Positions 1 to 12,072 of a DNA stretch of 64,000 nt are shown here, piece by piece. The DNA is from Lycocorax pyrrhopterus obiensis (lineage: Eukaryota > Chordata > Aves > Passeriformes > Paradisaeidae). Numbering within the stretch: position 1 is the first letter of the stretch; every line of letters starts with the position of its first letter. Location of the stretch: NCBI GenBank assembly GCA_014706295.1, contig JACSVZ010000007.1, positions 50,978,975 to 51,042,974 of the forward strand, written 5' to 3'. The notes beneath the pieces are model-generated. The model saw only the letters and a list, made by a program, of their open reading frames with translations, ran no database searches and was not told where the DNA came from. A program made the translations under genes and the position numbers.

Positions 1-3000
1 TACACATATCCCAATAATTCTTGCATTCTAAAAATAAATCTTCTCGTAGAAATTAGTGTTCCAAAGTCTAATTGTAAATTTTAGCCTCAAAAACCAAACG
101 AAAGTGCCATGCTGTGCAATTTTCTTCTGTACTCCCTTTAGTTCCTCATGTCAATATCTGCATTCATACACAAACTAGTTCCTCCAATCTCACTGAAGTA
201 GTTAACAATTTATTAAAAAAAAAAAGTCTAGAAAACAGCGACAGTTTGGTGCCCAAGGAAAGGAAACTTATTTGGTTATTACCTGGAAGAGCATAACCTT
301 TTATTTTGTTTCTCAAAAATGAAGAGAGAAGTATGTATACAGTACAACAACATGCCATCAGAGAGAATAATGCATATAAAAGTGAATTCCTGTTATTGTG
401 TTCAGGTGTGTTTGTGAATAAAAAATGGAATTTTGAAAAGTCAATTAAAATGCATTTAAATTCTTTAACATCAGAATTCTTTAATGTGAAAATTTTTTCT
501 AGACAGTTTGTCAGTGTCGCTGTAAGCACTGTGCTGTGATCAGAACTGGTTTCCCCCACCCATGACTGTTAGATGGCTCAGAAATGCATTACGCCTTCCT
601 GTTTCAAAGGAGGAGACCACTCTTGAAAACATGGAAGTACTTATAAAGTAAATAACCTTTAATTAAATATCATTGTCTAGCATTAATCTTTATAGCTCTG
701 TTCCCTATGGAAATAAAAGTGGATATTCAATTTGTTTTGATTATGCATGAATTTTAACAGAAGCGTTATTTCTACATTGCTGTGTTCTTCAAGAAAGCAG
801 CATATTTGTGTCGGCATAAGCCATTAAGAAGATGGTTCCTCATTAATGTGAAATAGGAGTGACTCATTTCTGTTGTATATAAATAGATTGACATTTAGAA
901 AGATTAATTATTATTTTTAAGAATAAACATCAATTCATATGAGGCTGGTGTAACTTTCCCGTTCAGTCTGAAATCTCAGTTATTTTCAGAGTTAACTGTG
1001 AAGTGAAATACAAAGTGTTCCTATTGTTAAATAGGTATTTTTTGTGGTACCTGCTGATATCAGGGATGTTTGGTTGCACAACTCAACATATACTTTTCTC
1101 CTAAATTAAGTTTTGCATAGTGGTTCTCTATGTACATACATAAGACAGATCAGGGACACATACTTAAAGCCTGCTTCCATAATATCTTGAAAACAAACTC
1201 CCTTCAGAAGGGTATCTTCAGCCTCAGACAATTTCATTCACGTTTTCCATCTTCGCTCAGGAGAATTTTGTGATAGCCAGGTCAGGAAAGTCCAGAAAAT
1301 TCTATCTCAGTGCTAAGTCACAGTGCCAGGGTGCCTCCCACTTCATCAGACTCTTGCAGCACCCACCAACAGGTCTCCTGCTTATGGCAAACAGAACTTA
1401 ATCTGCTCTTGGTGAAAATACACCATTTAGTGCTGAGCTAACGCTGTCTCCTGTGCTAACCATGGATGAGGGATAAACAAGGAGGAAAAGGGTGGTCTTT
1501 TCAACTCCTCAGTATTGGAGTACAGTTCTTGCCCTGGCATCTAACAGCGAAGTGAGGAAGGCAGGTTTCATGGTGAATGAGGAGGTAGACCATAATCTCT
1601 GTCATAATGCTCTGCCTGACATGGTCTGAGGATGCTTGTCCTCAGTGCAGTAAACACTGGATTGTTTTGTAGCTGTGCGGTAAGACACATTTTGCCACTC
1701 CACTGTGGCTGTGCATTTGCAGGAGATGTCAGAAAGTGTTTAAATAATGTGTAATGGCGTGTTGCTCTTTCATCATTTAGGGAAGTGGCTCTCCCCTGTG
1801 ACAGTCATTATATGCTCAGTGCTGAACCTTGGAAAACACTTTTAATCCTGTCTGTTGTGCCCACACAGCTAGGCAAATGCATGCATTCAGCACAGAAGCA
1901 TTATCCCAATGTATAACATGATGTTTAGTGATGAAGCCTGAACAAAATGAACCAATGCAGACCCTGGGAAACATCCACTGCAGAGGCAGAGCTGTGGGGA
2001 GATCCATCAGGGTAGAAAACAGCCCCAGGAGCAGAATTCTCTGCACCAGGCAGGGATCCCAGCAATTCCTCTCACAGCCTGGCTTTCTACTCTGCAAACA
2101 AGGTGCAGAGATAGAAATAAACAAGAGAAGTGAAACAACAGATAAAAGGAAGGTCACAGTAGAATGAGAAAACAGAGAAGCAGCATTCCTCTCATTCTTG
2201 CACATATAATCTCCATTCTGGTTATAGGAAAGGAGTAGGGGGCTGCAAAGACAGACTGCTTTTGGATGGCTGTCCTGCCATCTCACTTGTATAATCAGGA
2301 TCCCAGACTTCACGTATAGTCAACAGAAAGGTGTAGTTTTTAATGCTGCTGTTTTGAATTTTAATTCAGAAGCTCTACTGACTAAATAGGAATCCTTGAC
2401 ACTGCCAGAAGAGAGACAACACTGGTACACATTCAACAACTACATTTTCCTGAGAGTCACTCCCTTTCTTTCACTTAATGGGAGGTAGAAAGCTGTTGTT
2501 GGGGATGTTGGCTGTGCAGTGACTAGGCTGGGAGTGTCACAGCCAAAGGGCACAAGTGTGCTCTCCCACAAGTGTGGGAAGAACTACAGAAATTCTTTTC
2601 AGAAAGTAGGTGGACCAAATAAAAAAAAAAATCTTCATATCTCAGGCTATAGACCTTCTCTGGATTAACTCTTGCTTCAAATCTAACAGCTGTGGTTGGA
2701 TAAGTATCACCTTTTTCAACTATCCAGTAACACATCTGATAGTTGCAGTTGGGGATAATCCACCCTAAACCTCACTTAGAAGTTTCAATGCTGTTAACAC
2801 TGAGCATCTGGAATACAACTTTAGCTGTTGATTTTTGCAATTTTGAAAAAAATTTAGGTTTTTTTTTTCCTTCTGGATGAAGATTCCCCTAGTATTAAGT
2901 CCTTATATATCTCTAGAGATGTGCTTAAACCATAATGAAGTTATCCTTTGCATTACTGTAAACTAAATAAATACAGTTATTTATGTCTTTCACTCTAAGT

Positions 3001-3017
3001 CCTCCTCCAATTCCATC
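1..3017. other. unassigned non-coding DNA
   Basis: This is AT-rich DNA with no repeat or gene I recognise. The longest open frame is 165 codons on the minus strand (1816-2313). It has no domain, motif or composition that suggests a protein, and it overlaps a plus-strand frame. The first 560 bases are crossed by several overlapping frames on both strands, which is what low-stop chance frames look like. I saw no CpG cluster and no promoter-like structure here. Confidence 0.6.
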
Positions 3018-3068
3018 TCTGAAGTCTTTCCTCCTCTGAAGTCTTTCCTGCTCCAAAGTCTTTCTAAC
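3018..3068. repeat. 17-bp tandem triplicate
   Basis: There are three head-to-tail copies of a 17-bp unit of the form TCTGAAGTCTTTCCTCC, at 3018-3034, 3035-3051 and 3052-3068. The first two differ at one base and the third has several changes. It is a small degenerate minisatellite with no evident function. Confidence 0.75.
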
Positions 3069-5038
3069 CCCTGTAGGACTGGTCCCACTGCTATTAAAAA
3101 CACATGTACCTTTTCTACTTCTACTCTGTATTCCTCTGTTTATTCGTCTAAGGACCAAGCTAGTCCTTTTTGCTACAATGTCACACATTAAGCTCCTGAG
3201 AAGGAGATGAAGGGGATTAATGGATCTAGAAGTCAATTTTTAAAAGTTTACACCAGAGTGAATGCTATTATAAAAGCCTTTAATGAGAATGAATCTGTGC
3301 AAATATCACTGACTGCACCTCTTCAGCATTTGTTTTACAGTAGAGATAGTTGCACATTAAATGTCTTTTGGCAAGGGATGTAAGGATTCTATTGGGAGCA
3401 ATATAACATCCACTTTTTGGTACTCTAGTCCTTGGGAGATCATATTGTTTCCTACTTGAGTAAGTCTATCAAAACCTGCCCTTGCTCTGGAAAGCATCAT
3501 TTTGTTAACACTCATTTTCAATCTTTCTGAACTTGCCAGTAAAATATATTTCAATGGGCTTGTTCAATGTGGTATGAACACAGACAAGATGATAGCTGGC
3601 TGTGGCTGGAAAAAAAAAAAAGAGTAGAAGCAGAAGTTGAAAGTTGCCCTGAAAATATTCTGATCTAAAACTTAAAAGGTTGATTATTTGCCATAATTTC
3701 TTCTCTAAATTATAACCGACTGGTTCTATTACAGATGCTACTTCCCAGTGTAAGTGAAACTCTCTGAGGAGCAGTGATAAGCCAGTGAAAGTGTATGGAG
3801 GAGGGGGTGAAAGAAGCACAGTCAAGAGGATGTGGTGAGAGGAAACGATGAAAGGCCATATTAACATAGCAGGAAACAGCAGAACACGTGGCAAACACAC
3901 TGAGGACTGCATGCATTTTATGTGTCAAATTACCTCTAAAGAGGTTTTTTGGAATTTAAAGCATAGTAAGAAAGTATATTGCAAAGCTCTCAGGACCTAA
4001 TTATGTGGGACAAATTAGTTTGCAAGACCTTCATAATCTGTCTAAAGATGTGGGTGTAGAAGTAAGTTAATGAGCAGGTTATTTTGAGTGAGTGTCTGAA
4101 ACTCCAGTTGTGCCACATGTAAAAGAGCTTATGTGCAATAAACAGAAAACTGCAGGAGGTTTCAATGCATACCTGAAACAGCAGAGTGACGTAAAGGAGA
4201 TAAGACAAAAGGAAAGAGCTCATAGTGGGCAAAATGGGCTCAAACGTCTTTGAAGACTGGTAGAAAACATTATAGAGCTATGGTTTAAGTAAGAACAATC
4301 TGCAGATTCTGTATCGTCATAATGAAACACATTTTCCATGGCTTAGATGACTCATCTACTACCTCTAAATACCTCAAGGTATTTAAAGACAACAACAGAA
4401 CTAAGATCTGAGAGAAGCTAAAAGAGATACCATACCTGCAATTTTAGCCTTCAGTTGGGAACCAAGTGGCAGCAAAAGTTTGTCTTTTGTCAGAAATTTC
4501 AGATGAACGGGAATAATGGTGTCTCTGAGACAGACTTAGCAGGGACCCTCACAGCACTGACTGACAATATGGTTGAGGGGAGATGGTAAAAGCTGTAAAA
4601 AAATCAAATTAAGTATCTTAGTACTTATATATGTTATATATTAGGAAATTTGGTTTTTACCTCAAGCTGAAAAAGTGTTAATAACAAACTTTGAATCATG
4701 AGACCTTAGATTAGTGATCAAGCCAATCATCTCTGTGGAATATTTAGTGTGTTTGAAGTAAACTTTATCTGGAAAGATAGTGAAAGAGAGTGGAAAACCA
4801 CTGTTCTCATTGTGTCTGTCTTTTTATCCATTACCTATTTTTACTGTTTGCTTTAGATTATGCACTTAGAGATGTGCCTGAAATGTGATCCTTCAGTTAC
4901 TCCAAGAGATTTTTATCTTCTGGGTCAAGATGTTTAGCCAGCTTGATCTAAAGCATAGTTTGTAATTCAGCCTGATGCATTTTTACATCTCCAGAAAAGC
5001 TCAGGTGACATAGTTTTTGAAGAAAAAGTTTCAAAAAT
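3069..5038. other. unassigned non-coding DNA
   Basis: No gene or recognised repeat. Overlapping minus-strand frames of 135, 80 and 72 codons (3505-3912, 3990-4232, 3710-3928) show no recognisable protein features and are treated as chance. Confidence 0.55.
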
Positions 5039-5069
5039 AAAGGGACTAATCCCCAGCATTAGTCCCTTT
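5039..5069. repeat. perfect 12-bp hairpin, 7-nt loop
   Basis: The stem AAAGGGACTAAT (5039-5050) is exactly complementary to ATTAGTCCCTTT (5058-5069) around the loop CCCCAGC. Pairing stops abruptly on both sides. It could be the core of a very old palindromic DNA element or a chance hairpin. No pyrimidine run marks it as a terminator, and this is eukaryotic DNA. Confidence 0.7.
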
Positions 5070-6700
5070 CTGGCTGCAAGCATAGTAATGAATACAGTCC
5101 TTTTTCTAATTAAGACAATTTCCTCTTGAACAAATTATAGGTTTGTGTGAAGCAGTACTGTCCAAAGAACAGGATACATCTTGAAAGGTGGACTGTAGTA
5201 ATCTTTTTTGCCTATAATTTTTCTTTGTTTTAAATACACAGTTATTCATAATTGCTTCAGAAACAATTTGTACAGTGTGTAACAATGTTCCACCGGTTCA
5301 GAAAAATGAGAACAAAATGTTCGTTGCTCAAACAAACAAAGTGTTAATCTTTGTTCTATCTATTGATCCTCCTCAGCGATGGCCCTTCAGTTCATGGCCA
5401 CGGGACCACCTGTCGGCTGGGGAGGCATGATTTTAAATGTTTTTATCTGGTTTTAAAATTAATGTTTATAAGGGGTGTACTTGCAGTCAAAATGTAAATA
5501 GAAGTTTTTACTGGAGCTCTTAAACCCTTACAGTGTCAGTATAACTGCACACTGTGCATCTGTAGTTACAGGTATCAGCATTTCTGTTGTAAGGCCTTGT
5601 ATTGAAGAGAGATTTGATTTAAGATAGACAGCAAGTATTTTTGCATTGTCATATTAACTCTAAAATTCTAAAATGTGTCTAAAATATTTGGACACTTTTA
5701 CCATGTGGGAAAACACATATATATATCACGTTGATTGTCTTTTCTTTCATTTCTTAAAGTTGCATTAGTTTGGGTGTCAATCTAGAAAGATATTAGGTGT
5801 TGACTTTTTTTTATTTTAAAGTAAAAAAATATAATTATGGGATATAAAATGATGCATTTCATGAATTTGTGAAGCTCTACAAAGCAGGATCTCTAGAAAG
5901 TCTGATAGCGGTATGAATGTACTTCAGGCAATTGCACAAGAAAGTTAGTAAATAAAAATGGAAGCTGGTTTTATGAGTGAATATTGAAAATGATGCTCTC
6001 TTGTGCAGAGAGCAGTAGTGCATGTGAAACCCTATGTGCTTTTTACATAATATGCCTCTCTAGTTAACATATAACATAAAGTGTCACAGATCTTTTAGAG
6101 CTTGATTCACTATGAAAGAAACACAGCCATCTGTAGTGTGAAAGTTTATGACTCAATTGTCCACACCTTACAAAGTGATTCAGCAAAGACATATCTGGGC
6201 CGTGGAAACTTTTCTTTCCCTTATTCCATTAGTTCTTGCTTTGAAAGAATAAAAAAGATCTTTGAGATGCAGTATGCATTTTAATTCTCACATAGTAAGA
6301 CAGTGTGCAGATTTAAGCTTGTGCTTTTACTTATTTTTGTTTCACAAGGCCATTTCCTGCTTCTGAATCATATTTTGAATTTTCAAAGGTGGATTAATAA
6401 AATGTGAAAAAAAGCAAGTCATTTTCAAAGTGATGGGCGTATGGATAGATTAGATCAGACAGAAATCTGGACAGACCATTGGAGAAATGTTGTTAGACAA
6501 AATGGGACTTCTGCAATTACTTCTAGTCCAGTTGTGACCCATTTTATAGAGGTTTTGCAGCGCTATTTTTTAGCCGTCTTTTTCTCACAAAAGTAAAAAC
6601 CCTACGTAGAGCCTTAGTAATATCCCATCTTCATGTCCTTATACAAACTGTAAGGCAGTGTCCAAAATAATCAAGTTTGGCAGTATAAATAACATTGTCA
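5070..6700. other. unassigned AT-rich DNA
   Basis: Nothing recognisable was seen apart from a short AT alternation near 5718. A 60-codon plus-strand frame at 6102-6284 is within chance length. Confidence 0.55.
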
Positions 6701-6752
6701 TTTCCTTTTCTTTCTTTCTTTTTCTCTTTCTTTCTTTCTTTTTCTTTCTTTC

Positions 6753-6795
<43 letters not shown>

Positions 6796-6838
6796 CTTTC
6801 TTTCTCTCTTTCTTTCTCTCTTTTCTCTCTCACACACA
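6701..6838. repeat. (TTTC)n polypyrimidine microsatellite
   Basis: About 130 bases are almost pure pyrimidine on the plus strand, built from TTTC units with interspersed CTCT steps, and run into a short CA repeat. Apparent Lys/Arg/Glu-rich or Phe/Ser/Leu-rich open frames on either strand are by-products of the repeat. The long polypurine-polypyrimidine tract could form triplex (H-DNA) and is likely length-polymorphic. Confidence 0.95.
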
Positions 6839-7388
6839 TACACTGTATGTATAAAATGCGTAACTCTCCTTTTACATTTATTGCAGACAAACACAGTTCA
6901 TGTGCCTAGGTCGAACAGACAAGCTGATACTCAGTAACTTCAAGGACTTCTGCATTTTCTTTCTTTATTTAGTGATCTCTCTAAGCCTTGTTGTGTTAAG
7001 AACTTCCCTTTAGGGCACCTAGCAATATTTCCTTCTTCCTATCTTTTGTTTTGATTGGGGTGGATCCACACCTGACATTGTGAACAAATGAGCTTCAGTA
7101 ACTTTTAAATCCCCCTTCAAGTCTTACTGAGTTCTAACACCTCCTGACAGATTGGGGCAACCCTGTTATATACCCTCTGAAGAAATGGTAAATCTTTTTG
7201 CCCTTCATGATAGCTGCCAAGTAGAAGATGCTGAATGCACATCTAGCCTCACTTTGGAAATCACCTTGCTTAAGGAACATGCTATTTCTCTCATTTGATA
7301 CTAAATCTTTGCCAGAATCCAACAGTTTCAGATGAGCCAATTTTTTTGAGATAGAAGAGCAGGAAAAAGTCAAAGGTATCCCTCTTAC

Positions 7389-7421
7389 TTTTTTTTTTTT
7401 TTTTTCTTTTTTTTTTCCCCC
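7389..7421. repeat. poly-T tract (T17 C T10 C5)
   Basis: This is a long T homopolymer interrupted by one C and ending in five Cs. It could be a decayed retroposon tail read on the opposite strand, but no retroposon body was recognised next to it. Confidence 0.8.
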
Positions 7422-10400
7422 TGGTTGTTTTTAATCTTGGCATTCTGTTCATGGAGAGATCTTTGTTGCCAACATGTCTGCTGCTTCTCCATCTCTCACC
7501 CTTCAGGTTTCTTAAAATAGCTAAGAACACAGAGTTTCTAAGCCCGAAAAACACACTTACTGGGAAAAAGGGTATGCATGAAGTTAAAAAAAAATATATT
7601 TATACTGTAAGCCCTGCAACCTGGCTTCCTGCCCACGTTTGGGCATCTGTGCTGTCTCTGGATACCTCAACTGACACATGCCAGATCCAAAGAGGAAGAA
7701 ATAAAGGGCACTGCTGGTTCAGTGCTGAGCCCATGAACACAGTGCAGTATCTTTGAGAGGTGGGGTTTGCCACCATTAGTCTGCTCATTATCACAGGTCT
7801 CTGGAGAGTAGGGTTCAGTCTTTATTATCTGAAATTAAAACTTCTTTCATAATACATACTGACACTTCAAGCAGAATTCATTTATTCATTCTTTTCATTC
7901 TTTCACTGCAGAGTCTGGAGTATGTTTTCAGGTGAGTGCATCTTCAAGTGCAAATCCGAAGGAAAGCATACAGGGCACAGCAAAAGACAGAAGATGATAA
8001 TTTAACACATCAGATACTTTAACACATTAGATGATAATTTAACACATCAAAAGTTCACATATCTAGAGTTGGTACTGAATTCATGAAAAGAGAAACAAAA
8101 GTTTTAGAAGGGAGCATAGCAATTCCTCAGGTTTTGGCACAGAAATCAAATTCTCCTTTGACGAAGGGGATGGGTTTCTAGAAGGAAAAATTCAAATTGG
8201 AAGAAAAAATGCTGGCACACAAATGAAGAGGAAAGACAGAAGGAAAAAATTCTTGATACATATCATAAGCTTCAGAAAAGCATAGGGAGTTCAGAGGGTT
8301 GAAGGAGGAGTAACTGAATTCAGGATCCAAGATGTATGCTATTTAATTTCTCTGAACTACTTCTGTTTTCACCTTTTGAAATTTTCATGGATTTGACAAA
8401 GGATTTTATTTATGGTCAACAGAGATGAATATGTATCAAGAAGTAAAATGATGGAAGAGTATGACTAACACTCTCTGTTGCCCTAAAAGACAGTCCTTAA
8501 GCCCCCAACAGCAAATGACACTGTCAAAAAAGATTTCCAGTAGTACTGCTTGCCCTTGGCCCATCCCTTACTACCTGGAAACACTTGGCTTCCAAGGTTT
8601 TTTGCCTTCACAGGGTTTATGCAACAAAGAACTGTAAAAACATAAAGACTGTCAGCTCCAAAGATATTTTTATCCTCTCTGCAGGATTCAAGGATATGCA
8701 AAGAGAAGTTGGCAGATTTATGGTACTGAGTTAGGAACCGGTTCTGCACCGGCTGAAGAGCTTGTTGAACTTGCACAGTGCACAGGGTACAGGCTGGGTG
8801 GGTTGTGCCATCTGCTAAGACACAAAAAGCAAGGGAGAATTTCAACAGCTGTTTGTTGAGTCAGATACTCATCCCTGATTGTTTGTGCCACAGTGGCAGA
8901 TTACTGCCAAAGAAATGCATCCCCTGTTGCTTAATACACCTGACCTGGATGTTATAAAGTTACACCTGCTGGAAACAAGCCTTATGATGTAGTGCTCATA
9001 AAATGCTAGTGATTCTACTAAAGAAATGTCCTGAAATCAGCATGTTGAGTTTGTTCTTGCTTCTTTGTAGCTAATAGTGATAAAGCAGGGGGCAGTAGGG
9101 ATTTATCCCAGCTAATTCTACAAGGTGATTAGGGCATGAGCACGATGCTTATATTATATTCAGGTTTTCCCCGAGTATGCTCAGTTTTGTTGGGTATGAC
9201 ATACTGCATGTGAGTCACTCATATTCTGCATGAGTCATATGCTGAAGTGTGAAAGCAATGCTGTATCTCTGCCGTTGTTACCCGTTGCTCAGCTGCTGCC
9301 ATACCACAGAGCTCAAGCCAATTGAGCTCACCTTCCCAGTTTGAGCCAGCTCTCATCAGCTGCCTGAGCCCTATAAATGTGATCCATAGCGTTGTCCAAC
9401 ATATAACTAACAAGAAAGCCATATGTGTTTGGGATTGGGCTTCGAGTTATGAGTCTGTGGGTTAGAACCTCCAAGAGTTCTTCTGAAAGGATTGTAAAGT
9501 GTCCAGAAAACATGCTGGCATCTCTAAAATGCTTTTTCAAAAGGGAAATAATTTCAGTAGTCTTTTAAAGTGCACTCATCTGTAGTACTAAGTAGATAAA
9601 ATGTGTCTGCTTTCCTCACAAACCCAACGTTTTAAGACCACAAACCTATTGTATGTTTGATGGCTTGATTAAAGATCAAGTGAACCAAGAATGCTTCACA
9701 TCTTCAAACTCTGAGAAATTCTGGTGCAGTCACACCCTGGAGATCATTAGTCAAACATGGCACATCCATTGTGGACTACTGAGGCGGTTTTGGTTTTTTT
9801 TTTTTTCACTGATGAAAAAGTAGACCTTCAGTTTAGAGGCGAGTGTCAAGAAGTTGCAGAATTTGTTTCGGCTGCAGCCATCAAGCTGTTCCCTGCTGTG
9901 GCTGTGGTCACTACATAGAGCCCCTTTTTATTTGTGGCACACAAATTTTCTTCCACTTAAGTGGTAATGAATACCTCTGGATTAAAGCTGCTTAATAAAG
10001 GATATAAAGAAGAGTACAGTTATATTATACCTGTCATTTGTAAGTGTCCAGTGATTCTCCAACACCGTGTGATTCATGGAGCTGAAAGAAATGATTTGCC
10101 TAAAAATTATTAGTGCTGATTCTGCCTGCAGAACCCCTTAATTCCTGTTACACATGTCAGCATATTATGACTGTGAGCTGTCAGATTCTAATGACTAAAA
10201 TTTCATTTTTCTGTCTTTTCATGCTGTGCTTGAGAATTATAGGTCGGAAACAATTCTCTAGCTAAATTCATCAAATGGTAAACTCAACTGTTTTTGTTGC
10301 CTCTCACTTTGTTAATTTCTAAATTTGTGTTTACATTAGTGACTTTCTCTTTTTTTTATGTTTCTCTAAGAGAAAAAAAAAAATATTTCTTCCCAGAACC

Positions 10401-11664
10401 ACTGTCCATTTTAAAGAACATAATCTTAGTCGACAGCACACAGATTTGATGCAAAAATATTTTTATTATTATATTATTTAATATTTTGATCAAAACATGG
10501 ATTATTTAAAAAAAGAAGAAGGAAGAGGCAAGGTTAGTAGGAAACAAAAAACTCTTACCACTTCATGTGGTTAAATAACCTTGACGCTGGAAAATATTTT
10601 TGCCATCCTCCTTGAAACAGGAATTTGTTGACACAATGTTCAATAATAGAGATACAGGACTAATGTTAACATGCTTCAAATACTGCACCAAATAGCATCT
10701 ATTGATCCACCTGTTATTATGCTTGTTACTGAAATGGTGTATGTAAAGCAAAGGAAACCAGTTTCCAATTTAAGTCATTAATAGATTGGTTTTGAAATTT
10801 ATGTTATACAAGTCCAACAAATCAAGAATAAAAGCATGTGAAAGGCTGTGTAGTCTGTATTGAATTACTCATTTTTTTCCACAGTAAAAGCCTTTAGCTA
10901 GAGATTGACCAAAGAATTTTAAATATCTCATTATATATATATGTCATTGTTCAAAGTGTCCCTAAATGGGATTAAACAATACTCACTCAAGAGTTTCCTG
11001 CGATGCCTATTCCACTCCTCTCTCCCCCGCTTCTTCTCCTCACCTTGACTTACATTAAGGCTAATTATATGTTTTCAGTGTAAGGTAAAAGAAGGATTTT
11101 CCTTGAATGACTTTCCAACATTTTCAAATCTAATTCATTTTAAGTACTTCTATCAAATGATTACTTATTTCATCTCGTTGTCTTAGAGGATTTAACTCTA
11201 AAACACACATGTTTGATATGGATTTAATGACCATGTTATAAACTGAAGCCAACTGAAGCAGTATTCATCTACAAATTTCTGTTTGTGCTCATATTAAAAA
11301 TAATGCTGGGACAATTTTTCAAAGAATAATAGATTTTTTCCCAACTGCTGTTTTTCCCCTTGTGTGTACTAGCTTGTCTTGGTTGGTTGCTGATTCTTCA
11401 ATAAAAGGTAGGAGACAGCCTCATGAGCTTCAGAGGAGAGGAAGGAAAGGGCAAAGCAGAAAGAACAGTGGAGAGAGGCTATTTTTGCATAAAATGCTAC
11501 TTTTGAGTACCAATTCAAGGACACTACACATTTTTAAACAAGAGACGTATTTCAAAAACCATTCCCCTTTTCTAATCCTATAAAAATATTTCCATAACCA
11601 TAGGCATAGTAACACTAAATATCTTTATAAGGAGGGAAGAAGCAAATAGTTTTGGTTTCTCACC
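7422..11664. other. unassigned non-coding DNA
   Basis: There is no gene signal. The largest frame is 120 codons on the minus strand (8483-8845), without recognisable features. The stretch around 9.9-10.9 kb is very AT-rich with homopolymer A and T runs. A 37-bp duplication lies at 7992-8048. Confidence 0.55.
7992..8048. repeat. 37-bp tandem duplication, second copy partial
   Basis: The segment starting AGATGATAATTTAACACATC at 7992 recurs exactly at 8029 after 37 bp. Between them lies a shorter related piece (ACTTTAACACATT), so TTTAACACAT occurs three times. It looks like local replication slippage in AT-rich DNA. Confidence 0.8.
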
Positions 11665-11681
11665 AAAAAAAAAAAAAAAAA
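11665..11681. repeat. poly-A tract (17 A)
   Basis: A pure run of 17 As lies in AT-rich DNA. No retroposed gene or SINE body was recognised immediately upstream. Confidence 0.9.
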
Positions 11682-12004
11682 GTTGAGATAATTAAGGTAG
11701 CGAACATATTGCGCTGCTATATTGGTTCAGTCACCTGATCTGTCTCTCCGATCACTATTTGCACGATATACATGGTTTTGACGGGCTTGTGATAGACTGC
11801 TGTCTGAAATTCTTTAATCTGGGTCTCCTGTTTGGCAGTGCAGCAGACTTTGCTATTTTGGGTTTTTGAAACAGAGCCATACTCTGGGAGGATAAGAGAT
11901 AGCTGTGACTCTGTACTGACTCATCAGTATGAAGGAAAGCCAGGTAAACTCAAATGCGACAGTGGTCCTGTTCGTGCTGCTGCTTGTGCAGATGTGCAGC
12001 AGAA

Positions 12005-12072
12005 GTGATCCCACTGAAATCTGTGATGTTACACTTCTGTGCATGCCTGGGTATACCTGAGAATCAGGCCCA
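12005..12072. mobile_element. ancient amniote short-repeat remnant
   Basis: The segment pairs TGATCCCACTGAAATCTGTG with a downstream GAGAATCAGGCCC. I recall both strings as hallmarks of old small interspersed repeats common in turtles, crocodilians and birds. It is too decayed to name. Similarity is judged by memory of the family style, not by alignment. Confidence 0.3.

Noticed and set aside
1816..2313. 165-codon minus-strand open frame
   Set aside because: It has no motif or family resemblance, another frame overlaps it on the opposite strand, and its length is compatible with chance.
6631..6937. Lys/Arg/Glu-rich and Phe/Leu/Ser-rich frames
   Set aside because: They are translations of the (TTTC)n microsatellite on either strand.
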